Shown here: piece after piece, positions 9,477 to 17,390 of the stretch | Numbering within the stretch: position 1 is the first letter of the stretch | Layout: every line of letters starts with the position of its first letter | NCBI GenBank assembly: GCA_900314715.1 | Contig: OMWI01000023.1 | Location: 1-46,590, forward strand | Direction: 5' to 3' | Length of the DNA: 46,590 nt | DNA from: an uncultured Prevotellaceae bacterium | GTDB lineage: Bacteria; Bacteroidota; Bacteroidia; Bacteroidales; Bacteroidaceae | Made by a program: the position numbers and the translations under genes | Notes under the pieces: model-generated | What the model saw: only the letters and a program-made list of their open reading frames with translations | What the model was told of the DNA's origin: nothing | The model's database searches: none

Positions 9477-9517
9477 CACATTATTATATAAATAAAACAA
9501 TAACCTCATCACATACT

Positions 9518-9628
9518 ATGGCAAAGAAAAATGAAATTATCGTTAAAGATGTAGTCATCAAGACTATAAAAAAAGACGGCAGACTATATCTGCATTACAG
9601 ATATTACCCGAAAGAAGAATACTACTAA
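9518..9628 (+). CDS. hypothetical 36-residue peptide
   Basis: An ATG-initiated frame of 37 codons encodes a basic peptide beginning MAKKNEIIVKDVVIK and ending in the Tyr-rich HYRYYPKEEYY. It is about 45 nt downstream of the shared promoter-like element. I do not recognise it. It could be a short functional peptide, or the remaining 5' end of a longer gene truncated when the neighbouring pseudogene decayed. The adjacent downstream sequence is clearly a gene relic, which makes the relic explanation attractive. Confidence 0.35.
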   Translation: MAKKNEIIVKDVVIKTIKKDGRLYLHYRYYPKEEYY

Positions 9629-9646
9629 GTCGAAATTCACCCCCTA

Positions 9647-9817
9647 ATAATCGGTGAACTCACCACACATCATCTAAATCAACTACTATAAACCGAGGAT
9701 GGAATGTATGCTCTTGGTCAAATTGGACATATCCAACAATACAAAAACCCAATAATCACTACGCATTGGGCTTGTATGGATTGTCGGAGAGCCTTCAAAC
9801 TAAGTCAGTTGCCCTAA
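9647..9817 (+). pseudogene. C-terminal relic of a metallophosphatase gene
   Basis: Translation in one frame gives IIGELTTHHLNQLL, then a TAA (9689-9691), then TEDGMYALGQIGH and IQQYKNPIITTHWACMDC followed by RRAFKLSQL. This matches residues 143-170 and 204-232 of the intact metallophosphatase at 2198-2896. The stop replaces its Tyr157 codon, and residues 171-203 (33 codons) are missing without disturbing the frame. The relic retains the original stop region. It is a degraded paralogous copy, not a duplicate assembly, because many codons differ. Confidence 0.85.
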
Positions 9818-9821
9818 TTTC

Positions 9822-10124
9822 TTAGTGGATTTCAAACAGGTTGAAAAAACCTGTCATCATGAAAACCTTCTTAATCTTGTCGTTGATATTCTGAATAACT
9901 ACCTTTCCACCTTTAGCAGCCGTCTCTTTACGGATGGTAAGAAACAGACGAAGTCCAGAACTACTAATATATTCCAGATTTTCACAGTCAAGGGTTATTT
10001 CCTTATCTGCATTTTCCAACAAGGGAAGAATCTCTTGTTGCGCCTTGAGTGCAGAGGAAGTATCTAAACGACCACTAACAACGGCCAACATTCCATCATT
10101 TTGTTCTTTTATCTCAAAAATCAT
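9822..10124 (-). CDS. STAS-domain anti-sigma-factor-antagonist-like protein (third copy)
   Basis: This 100-residue STAS domain has the phospho-motif LEYISSSGLRLFL and is a close paralogue of the protein at 7533-7841. It is the last gene of a - strand series that begins with the second SpoIIE/ATPase fusion (14011-16392), through an ABC transporter and a lipoprotein. A hairpin lies between it and the lipoprotein gene. It is the probable substrate of the second fusion protein, by analogy with RsbV. Confidence 0.9.
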   Translation of the reverse strand: MIFEIKEQNDGMLAVVSGRLDTSSALKAQQEILPLLENADKEITLDCENLEYISSSGLRLFLTIRKETAAKGGKVVIQNINDKIKKVFMMTGFFNLFEIH

Positions 10125-10142
10125 ATTTTTTGGTGGTTTATA

Positions 10143-10172
10143 ACATGCCCCCCAATCACATGGAGGGCATGT
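10143..10172. other. intergenic hairpin between lipoprotein and STAS genes
   Basis: Arms ACATGCCC (10143-10150) and GGGCATGT (10165-10172) can pair around a 14-nt loop. No clear T-run follows on the - strand, so it may be a partial terminator or an RNA-processing or stability element rather than a full terminator. Confidence 0.5.
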
Positions 10173-10190
10173 CTTATATAACTTAAATAA

Positions 10191-10991
10191 TTACTTTACA
10201 AGAGCTTTACGAGCAGCTTCGATCTTATCCTTAGCCTCAGCAATCTGTGACTTGAATTCAGCAACGCTTGTTGCATTCAATACATCAAGAGGAGCAATAG
10301 CTTCAGCAACAGGTTTGATTTCAGGATCATACTCAGCCAGACGGTTAACAGCATCTAAGATGAGAACGATACGATATGTTACATTAGAAGCAGCCTCATC
10401 ATCGAATACGCTGAGGAACTTGTCAGAGTTCTGGTTAGCAACATAAAGTTGTTCAACAAGTCCAGCAGCAGCAAGTTGCCAGAAATAGTTGATACGTCCG
10501 TTCTCGTTCATTGCATCATACAGAGCAGTTGAAGTTTCGTAAAGTGTATTAACATCCTCAACAGCCTTGAATGAAGGATCATTGATGTCAGCAACCAACT
10601 TGGCAATAGCTTTGTCATAGTCTTCTGTAGGCATCTCATAAAGAGCAGCAATCTTTCTGTCCACGTTAAGTGCGCTCAGAATGCGATATTTCTCAGATAA
10701 TGTAGCAGCTTCCTCACTTACACTTGGATTAATCAAGTATGCTGGTTTAACCTGCTTTTCCTCTTTGGTCAAAGTAAGACCATTACCATTCTCCTGAACG
10801 AAAGGTAATTGCTTGAGTTTGCTCAACTCAGAAGCAATACTGTCAAAATGCATCTTGATACTGGCTTCAATTTGCTCTTGTTCGAAACTCTTTTGGTTTT
10901 CGGCTTCTTCAGCCTGAGCACCCTTCTTACCTCCGCATGCTGCAAAGGCGATAGCTAATAATGCAATAGCTAAAACTGATAATTTTTTCAT
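10191..10991 (-). CDS. hypothetical lipoprotein
   Basis: This 266-residue protein has a lipoprotein signal peptide ending in AIAFAACGG, so Cys19 would be lipid-modified and the protein anchored in an envelope membrane. After an acidic linker the mature part is almost entirely predicted helix, with Ala, Glu and Lys-rich stretches (KSQIAEAKDKIEAARKALV at the end). I recognise no catalytic motif or named family. It follows the ABC transporter gene by 51 nt and precedes the STAS gene by 66 nt, so it may belong with that transporter. Its function is unknown. Confidence 0.8.
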   Translation of the reverse strand: MKKLSVLAIALLAIAFAACGGKKGAQAEEAENQKSFEQEQIEASIKMHFDSIASELSKLKQLPFVQENGNGLTLTKEEKQVKPAYLINPSVSEEAATLSEKYRILSALNVDRKIAALYEMPTEDYDKAIAKLVADINDPSFKAVEDVNTLYETSTALYDAMNENGRINYFWQLAAAGLVEQLYVANQNSDKFLSVFDDEAASNVTYRIVLILDAVNRLAEYDPEIKPVAEAIAPLDVLNATSVAEFKSQIAEAKDKIEAARKALVK

Positions 10992-11042
10992 TGCTTTTTG
11001 AATTTTAAATTGTTAAAAATATAATATTGTCATTTTGTATTC

Positions 11043-13931
11043 TCAATCGTTATTTTTTCGAATATATCTTCCAGGGGTATCTGTCAACAAGAGTATAATC
11101 ATGATTACACTCATCAGTAACAGTATTGTCATATTGAACCACAACGTCTTAACATGCCAAGAACCAATAATTTTTTCACTACTATAAAATGGTGCACGCC
11201 CTATTTGATTTTGAGGTGTTAAAAATATCAGTCCCGTACGCGGTACGATGTGATTATCCACAACATCAAGCATCCGCTTTTGGTCTGCTCCAACAACGCA
11301 ATCTTCCAACTTCAAGTTATAATTGTTACGTTTTAATTGCAATAGAGACTCTTTTCCGTTTTCTCGAATAAAGCTGGAAATCTGCGCATCAGCTTTCAAA
11401 GTAATTTGATTGCTACGTTTAGCCAATATGTTTTCAGCCTCATTCATATAATTGTCAAGCGACTCATAGGAATAATCTCCTTGATAGGGTTCCATTCCGC
11501 AGAATCCTGTGATAATGGGCAAATTCGTGCGAATAATCTCTATGTGTTCAGGTTTTACTTCCTTTCCATGTATTTGTTCATCTTGCATGGTTTTCAACTG
11601 AGATTGTAATTCATAAAGGAAGCCCACGTTATAGAATTGCGTTTCGTATTTCTCCTTGTCTGTTTCAAAAAAGTTCTTCTCGTACTGATTGTCTGTAAAC
11701 GAAGTAACAGCCAATGCTTCGTATGACCAACGAGATGGTATAATATCGCCTATTAGTGGTACGTTTCCTGTTGTGCTCTTTGGTGCTAAATCAGTAAAAC
11801 TAACCACCAAACCACAAAGCAATATCTGCGGAATAAGCAACAATGGGATACTGATATATATAGATACAACTGAGTTCAGACATTGAGAAAGCAACAAACC
11901 CGTTAAGTTCGCCAAAAAAGCCGTGATGAATAAGATGAGCCACCACGTCCAAAACAGTCCATGCAATCCCATGATGGTATTACCAACAACGATAAACAAC
12001 AAGGTTTGAATGAGTGATACTCCTGCCATAAAGACTATTTTCGACCAGATATAGCTACTGTACGATAGATTCAGGAAACGCTCCCTTTTCAACAAAGCAC
12101 GGTCTTTGATGATTTCCTCGGCACTTCCACTCATGCCCGTAAATGTTGCTACAATAACGGCCATGAAGAAATAACTCACCAAATTCTTGTTGTTCATTAT
12201 CGTATAGCCCTCTGGGGGAGCATAACGAGTGAGCAAAGCACAGATTACGGCAAGCAACGGTGCCTCAGATAATGTAATAACCAGATACTGTATGTTTGTT
12301 ATCTTGGTCTTGATATTGCGATGAAGGAATATCATGAATTGTTTCAATGCACCAGGTTTTTTCTGATCTGACGGAGGAATATCACTCACGGTCAGAGGTT
12401 TCATTTCCTCGCGGTTTTTCAAGTAAAGCCCATGCCAATCTTGCGGTGTCATCTTTCGCTCATCCGATGGTTCACCCGTATTGCTTAGTGCTTTTTCATC
12501 AATGATGTTCAGTACTATTTCAGGATTAACGTTACCACAAGTCGGACAGGCACTGGCATCAGCATCTGCATAGTCAGCGGCTTTCTTAAAATAGGTAATG
12601 GCATCAATAGGATTACCATCGAAAACAGGATAACCACCACGATCAAGCAACCATAGACGGTCAAATAATTTATAAACATCACTTGAAGGCTGGTGAATAT
12701 TCACGATGATTAATTTCCCTTTCAAGGTTTGTTCCTTCAACAACAAGACCACTTTCTCCGTATCAGCAGACGAGAGACCTGATGTCGGTTCATCCAAGAA
12801 CAAAACCGCTGGTTCACGAATCAGTTCTAAAGCAATATTCAAACGCTTGCGTTGTCCTCCAGAGATATATTTGTTGATGGCAGACCCAACCTTCAAATCC
12901 TTAATGGTATCCAATCCCAAGTCTTTCAGCGTCTTCAAGACACGGTTATCTATTTCCTCATCAGATAAACCTTCGAAGCAAAGTTTGGCTGTAAACCATA
13001 AGTTTTGATAGACGGTCAATTCTTCAATGAGCAAATCGTCTTGTGGAACGAAACCTATCAAATCTTTGGCTTCAGGCTCGCTAATATCATGTCCATTGAT
13101 GGTAATGGTACCTTCGTGCGGTTTTAAACTACCATTCAACAACGATAATAGTGTGGTTTTACCAGTTCCAGAACCACCCATGACAGCCAGAAATTCACCA
13201 TTTCTGAGTGTGAAACTCAGATCATGCATTCCATTATCGCTATTTGGGAAACGATAGTTGATGTTTCGACCACAGAACTCTACAGAACGGGTCTCATCAG
13301 AATCCTTGTTGTAAGCGCTGATAATGGAAGAATAATAGACGGGATGTCCATTTGTTTTTAGCACACTACTTTGTTGCCACACTTGATAGGTACCAGCTAA
13401 CACGGGAACGTCATTAATCATCACGTTACCATTACCTAAATAAGTAAAGATGAGTTCCCCTGTTGTGCGGTCATACAACGTTTTCAGGATTCCATCAAGT
13501 CCTTTGATGTGGTGCAACTTAACATTCTCTGTCTCACGGTTACCAACGAAATCGGCAAAATCTTTATATTGCTTTTCGGGAACATGGAATTGTGCTGCCA
13601 TTGTATCAAACATGGAAATGGCTTTCAATCCATCACTACTACAGAATTCCATCAGACGAAGCAACAACAATGCCTCTTCTTTTGTCTGAATCTTTCCGTG
13701 TAACACAGAGCATATAGAGGTAACAGCGTCCTTACTATTCAGGTTGTCAGTCATTTCATACGCCATACGCATATCGCTGTATAAATCCATGTAAAGATCT
13801 ATATTACGAATGCCAAAATGACGGCGCAAGTAGCTTACGAGCATATCTTTTGCTCGTGTCTCATCTACTTGCTCTTCCTTCCCGAATAATGCAAACAGAC
13901 TAATGAAACTGGATAGTATGACGTCTGTCAT
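11043..13931 (-). CDS. ABCG-like ATP-binding/permease fusion with TerB-like N-terminal domain
   Basis: This is a 962-residue half-transporter fusion. The N-terminal 130 residues are helical and resemble a TerB-type domain. The ABC domain runs from about 215 to 450, with Walker A GGSGTGKTT (252-260), signature SGGQRKRL (357-364) and Walker B AVLFLDEP (375-382). A CPTC pair follows the ABC domain. An ABC2-type membrane domain with six or so TM segments spans about 530-730, and a long extracytoplasmic part precedes a last TM near the C-terminus. The layout is that of ABCG/White-type transporters, often exporters, but the substrate is unknown. It lies between the second SpoIIE fusion and a lipoprotein. 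A CAAATATA box (13949-13956; TATATTTG on the - strand) suggests its own promoter. Confidence 0.85.
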   Translation of the reverse strand: MTDVILSSFISLFALFGKEEQVDETRAKDMLVSYLRRHFGIRNIDLYMDLYSDMRMAYEMTDNLNSKDAVTSICSVLHGKIQTKEEALLLLRLMEFCSSDGLKAISMFDTMAAQFHVPEKQYKDFADFVGNRETENVKLHHIKGLDGILKTLYDRTTGELIFTYLGNGNVMINDVPVLAGTYQVWQQSSVLKTNGHPVYYSSIISAYNKDSDETRSVEFCGRNINYRFPNSDNGMHDLSFTLRNGEFLAVMGGSGTGKTTLLSLLNGSLKPHEGTITINGHDISEPEAKDLIGFVPQDDLLIEELTVYQNLWFTAKLCFEGLSDEEIDNRVLKTLKDLGLDTIKDLKVGSAINKYISGGQRKRLNIALELIREPAVLFLDEPTSGLSSADTEKVVLLLKEQTLKGKLIIVNIHQPSSDVYKLFDRLWLLDRGGYPVFDGNPIDAITYFKKAADYADADASACPTCGNVNPEIVLNIIDEKALSNTGEPSDERKMTPQDWHGLYLKNREEMKPLTVSDIPPSDQKKPGALKQFMIFLHRNIKTKITNIQYLVITLSEAPLLAVICALLTRYAPPEGYTIMNNKNLVSYFFMAVIVATFTGMSGSAEEIIKDRALLKRERFLNLSYSSYIWSKIVFMAGVSLIQTLLFIVVGNTIMGLHGLFWTWWLILFITAFLANLTGLLLSQCLNSVVSIYISIPLLLIPQILLCGLVVSFTDLAPKSTTGNVPLIGDIIPSRWSYEALAVTSFTDNQYEKNFFETDKEKYETQFYNVGFLYELQSQLKTMQDEQIHGKEVKPEHIEIIRTNLPIITGFCGMEPYQGDYSYESLDNYMNEAENILAKRSNQITLKADAQISSFIRENGKESLLQLKRNNYNLKLEDCVVGADQKRMLDVVDNHIVPRTGLIFLTPQNQIGRAPFYSSEKIIGSWHVKTLWFNMTILLLMSVIMIILLLTDTPGRYIRKNND

Positions 13932-14010
13932 CTCTTATTTTAAATGTGCAAATATAATAAAAAGTTAAACTAACAATTAAATGGTATCAGTTAATAATCA
14001 TTAAAAGCCT

Positions 14011-16392
14011 TTAAACTAACTTCTTTCGAAGTGTCAAAACATTCTTTCCGTCTATTCGTTCATAATTCAAGCTGTCCATAATTTGACGTACCAAATGAAT
14101 TCCCAACCCACCAATAGGACGTTCTTCAACCGACAATGTCGTGTCTACCTCTTCCATGGATGTAGGATCAAAAGGCTTCCCCCAATCGCTAATGACAAAT
14201 TTCAGGCGAACGCTATTTGCCAAAGCCTCTATCTTGATTTCACCTTTAGTATCTGCAGGATAAGCATACTCCATCACATTGACCACAGCCTCCTCAATAG
14301 CCAAGTTCAAACTCATCGTGGTATCCATGTCGAAATTCAATTCTTCGCAAACCTCTTCGACAAATGCGGTTAATTCTGGAACCTGCTCAACGTCATTGAT
14401 TAGCGTGATGCTACGTTGGAGACGTGCATCTTGTTCACTTTGTTTGGTGTACATAATGGCAAGCATTGTCAAATCATCACTTTGTTCAGCATTACCCACA
14501 AACTGTTCAACTGCCTTGGTCATCTTTTCAATTAATATCTGCGGTTGGCCTTCAGTTTGTCGAGCTACCTCAAATATACGTTCTTCCTCGAACTGCTCAT
14601 GACTTAAGTTTTCCGCTTCAGTTAATCCGTCTGTATATAAGAAGATGGTCGTTTGTGGGGAAATAATCACCTCTTGGGTCGTAAACTTCCAGCTATCTAA
14701 TCCAACAGGTATGTTCGGGTCGCATGGAAGACTTGTGATTTCGGAATTGTTAATGAGAATCGGACCATTATGTGCAGCATTACTATATCGTAAACGACCA
14801 GTCGGCAAGTCAAGTACACCTACAAACAACGTGGTAAACATGCTGGAGTCTCCTTCTCTACATGCTATATCATTGATTCCACTAATAATTTTACCAGGAT
14901 TACTTTGATGGGCAACAGCCGTTCTAAACAAAGCCTGAGTGACAACCATAATCAACGAAGCTGGGATTCCCTTGCCCGAAACATCACCAACACAGAAAAA
15001 GAGCTTCTCGTCACGGATATAGTAATCGTACAAATCACCACCCACTTCCTTCGCAGGTTTCAACTGTGCGTAAATATCAATATCATTACGGTCGGGGAAA
15101 GCTGGGAAAGTCTTCAACAACATAGACCCTTGTATATCACTGGCAATACGTAGTTCACTCTCCATACGTCCTTTCTCTTCGTTGATGGTCTTTGTCTGTT
15201 CGATATGTTCTATCAAAGAATGCTGCATCATCTCGAAGGAATTACGCAGCCTTAACATTTCATCCTTCGTTTTAATTTCAGGAAGTTCTGTCTTCAAGTT
15301 TCCCTTGGCTATCTCATCAACAGAGTCGGTAAATTTCATCAATGGCTTTGTGATACGATGAATGGTTCTTCTGCAAACAAGGCCTACAATGATTAGGCCG
15401 ATAAGCATAAGGAAAACAGAAGTATAGATGAAAGCATTTATAGGAATGGTTATATCTTCCATTGGAACGACAATACATATAGTCCAAGTCGTGTGCTTGA
15501 TGGGCGACAAAACTATGATATAAGATTTGCCCGTATTGTCTCTAAACGACAATATACTTTTTTTTCTCGTAACGATATTATCAATAAGACCTTCCTTCTT
15601 CACTTTAAGTATTTTCGTAAAGTAGTCATTGAGGTTACTATTCATCACCAAATCCTCATTGGTATGAGCAACAAAAGAACCTTGATGAGTAACTATGAAA
15701 CAAGAGGAATGCCCTGAATCAACTCCCCAGTAATATTCATTGTTGTAAATACTATCTACATGCTGAACCAACTCTGTTATCCAATCTAAGGCAATATCTG
15801 CGGTCTGTACGGCACAAATCTCTCCTTTTTTATTCACAAGCGGAAGTGAAAAAGTAGTCATTGGAATCTCACCACCACCTTTATCTACATAAGGTTCAGA
15901 CCACCATCCATCTTTGACCTCAATAGGTTTCTTATACCATTCCTTATTTAAATAATCATATTCTGGCGTATTCAATTGCCTGGTTTTAATCGTATCTCCA
16001 TCGCGGTAGGCGTATGGTGCAAAAGGTTCCCCTTTTCGAGGTTCAAAATCAGGATTATATGCAACTGCTGCTCCAACAATATTTGGATTCAAACTCAACA
16101 GATGTTTTACTGCAAAAAACTCATTGTCGTTTTTCCCCAAACTCCCTTCTACCTCGTGTTTGTTATTTTGTACGGCAATCTCAACAGCAGAGAAAATACT
16201 ATTAATCTTTTCGCTCGACGCGTTCATCTCCGTCTTATACAAAGCCATGAGCAAGCCAAAGCCAACCCCCCATGTAATGATAAAAATCAAAGCGGATATG
16301 AGCGTGAATATGAGGGTAATAGTTCCCACTACACGCCATGTCAGATGATTGGCTATCGAACTCGAAGATTTGAATAATTTAGGTAGTTTCAT
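14011..16392 (-). CDS. membrane sensor fused to SpoIIE/RsbU-type PP2C phosphatase and RsbW-like ATPase domain (paralogue)
   Basis: This 793-residue protein has the same architecture as the protein at 3029-5398: TM1 (about 20-50), dCache-like sensor (about 51-310), TM2 (318-340), HAMP, coiled linker, PP2C (about 430-648) and GHKL ATPase (about 660-790). Catalytic residues are intact: GGDLYD, GDVSGKG, YTDGLTEA, EQSDDLTM in the phosphatase, and LNLAIEEAVVNVMEYAYP, SDWGKPFDP and IGGLGIHLV in the ATPase. The sensor domain is the most divergent part, so the two paralogues may sense different ligands while acting on similar STAS proteins. A CAAATTTA box at 16425-16432 (TAAATTTG on the - strand) is a likely -7 element. 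Confidence 0.92.
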   Translation of the reverse strand: MKLPKLFKSSSSIANHLTWRVVGTITLIFTLISALIFIITWGVGFGLLMALYKTEMNASSEKINSIFSAVEIAVQNNKHEVEGSLGKNDNEFFAVKHLLSLNPNIVGAAVAYNPDFEPRKGEPFAPYAYRDGDTIKTRQLNTPEYDYLNKEWYKKPIEVKDGWWSEPYVDKGGGEIPMTTFSLPLVNKKGEICAVQTADIALDWITELVQHVDSIYNNEYYWGVDSGHSSCFIVTHQGSFVAHTNEDLVMNSNLNDYFTKILKVKKEGLIDNIVTRKKSILSFRDNTGKSYIIVLSPIKHTTWTICIVVPMEDITIPINAFIYTSVFLMLIGLIIVGLVCRRTIHRITKPLMKFTDSVDEIAKGNLKTELPEIKTKDEMLRLRNSFEMMQHSLIEHIEQTKTINEEKGRMESELRIASDIQGSMLLKTFPAFPDRNDIDIYAQLKPAKEVGGDLYDYYIRDEKLFFCVGDVSGKGIPASLIMVVTQALFRTAVAHQSNPGKIISGINDIACREGDSSMFTTLFVGVLDLPTGRLRYSNAAHNGPILINNSEITSLPCDPNIPVGLDSWKFTTQEVIISPQTTIFLYTDGLTEAENLSHEQFEEERIFEVARQTEGQPQILIEKMTKAVEQFVGNAEQSDDLTMLAIMYTKQSEQDARLQRSITLINDVEQVPELTAFVEEVCEELNFDMDTTMSLNLAIEEAVVNVMEYAYPADTKGEIKIEALANSVRLKFVISDWGKPFDPTSMEEVDTTLSVEERPIGGLGIHLVRQIMDSLNYERIDGKNVLTLRKKLV

Positions 16393-16543
16393 GCAACTAT
16401 TTTGAGAGTCTTTCTTATGAATTGCAAATTTAAATAAAAATCTTGAATTATAGACTTCTTATATGAAAAATTGTTAGTTTTTTGTTTTTATCATTTGAAA
16501 CTTGGATTGATTTCTTTACAAAAAGCACATTTATCTTGACAAC

Positions 16544-16621
16544 TCAAAATATAAGACTCATAATTCGTCTTTTTTTGAATCATCTTGCCATGATTTCAAT
16601 AATAATGTGTAACTTTGCAAA
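16544..16621 (+). promoter_or_regulatory. promoter-containing element upstream of the toxin-antitoxin pair
   Basis: This is the better-preserved copy of the 79-bp element also found at 9398-9476. It contains TAACTTTG (16610-16617), a consensus -7 box, about 60 nt upstream of the antitoxin-like start. No perfect TTTG lies at the right distance. The rest of 16393-16543 holds only the - strand promoter of the SpoIIE fusion and AT-rich sequence. Confidence 0.55.
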
Positions 16622-16678
16622 GAAATAATTATTAAAGATATATATCTACAATATTGTTAACAACGACAAATTGAACTT

Positions 16679-17044
16679 ATGAAAACAAAAGAGCCAATTG
16701 TAGCAAAATACAATAACAACCTCATCCCATATCTTAAAAGCTATATTGTGGATAAATTGGAAGAGGAAAACAATCTTGATGTATTAGAAAAAATATATTC
16801 CATTATTTCACCTGAAAGCAAAATGTCTTTTGAACAGAAATTCGCACTTGCCAAAGAACAAACAGAAAAGTATTGCCATGAAGAATTGGCAAAGGAACTG
16901 GAAGCGGAAGGCTTCATGATAGACAAGCCTTATCCATTTATGGATTCTACTCAAGATTTGGAAGAGGCTATCCAAGACGATGAGAAAGACGAGAATGCAC
17001 CTCAAGAATGGATAACCAAAATGTTTCCTGAACTACATGTATAA
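16679..17044 (+). CDS. putative antitoxin, unrecognised family
   Basis: This 121-residue protein is encoded immediately before, and overlapping by 8 nt, a ParE/RelE-like toxin gene. That position and its strongly acidic C-terminal third (STQDLEEAIQDDEKDENAP) fit a type II antitoxin whose tail wraps a basic toxin. The N-terminal part is helical (LIPYLKSYIVDKLEEENN) and I see no ribbon-helix-helix, Xre or AbrB signature, so the family is not assigned. It could also bind DNA at the upstream element to autoregulate; that is inference. Confidence 0.65.
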   Translation: MKTKEPIVAKYNNNLIPYLKSYIVDKLEEENNLDVLEKIYSIISPESKMSFEQKFALAKEQTEKYCHEELAKELEAEGFMIDKPYPFMDSTQDLEEAIQDDEKDENAPQEWITKMFPELHV

Positions 17045-17327
17045 AAATACTTGGGGCAAAAGAGCATTCCGTATCTTTGTTAGACAATGGAGATGGGAAG
17101 GTGATAATGTTGGAAAACAAGCAGCGGAGACTATGCGTAAGAATGTGGCAAATGCCATTCTTCGTATTCAACAAATGCCTTCCGTTGGTAGATTGCATAC
17201 AATTAGTGGAAATAAAACATATCGAATCATACAAACACATCCCAAGAGTTCTCTACTCTACTGGCATAATGAACATGAAATACATATTGTCAGATTCATA
17301 ATTGCTAAAAAACAAAATATTCAATAA
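17037..17327 (+). CDS. ParE/RelE-like toxin
   Basis: This is a 96-residue basic protein with the C-terminal pattern of the ParE/RelE superfamily: helix AAETMRKNVANAILRIQQMP, then SVGRLHTISGNKTYRIIQTH, SSLLYWHNEHEIHIVRF and a short basic tail. In this family such proteins are mRNA interferases or gyrase poisons; the sequence here does not decide which. Its ATG lies inside the last codons of the preceding gene (ATGTATAA overlap), implying translational coupling, as is usual for a toxin-antitoxin pair. The N-terminus is slightly longer in Trp and Arg content than usual. Confidence 0.75.
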   Translation: MYKNTWGKRAFRIFVRQWRWEGDNVGKQAAETMRKNVANAILRIQQMPSVGRLHTISGNKTYRIIQTHPKSSLLYWHNEHEIHIVRFIIAKKQNIQ

Positions 17328-17352
17328 TTATCTTTTTCTCCAATTATTTTTG

Positions 17353-17360
17353 TACTTTTG
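17353..17360 (+). promoter_or_regulatory. -7 box for the lipoprotein at 17391
   Basis: TACTTTTG matches TAnnTTTG and lies 30 nt upstream of the ATG at 17391. It overlaps the alternative TTG start at 17358, which is therefore unlikely to be used. The -33 region is only a T-rich stretch. Confidence 0.5.
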
Positions 17361-17390
17361 TATCTCGTTTTAAAATCAAACTCGATTGGT

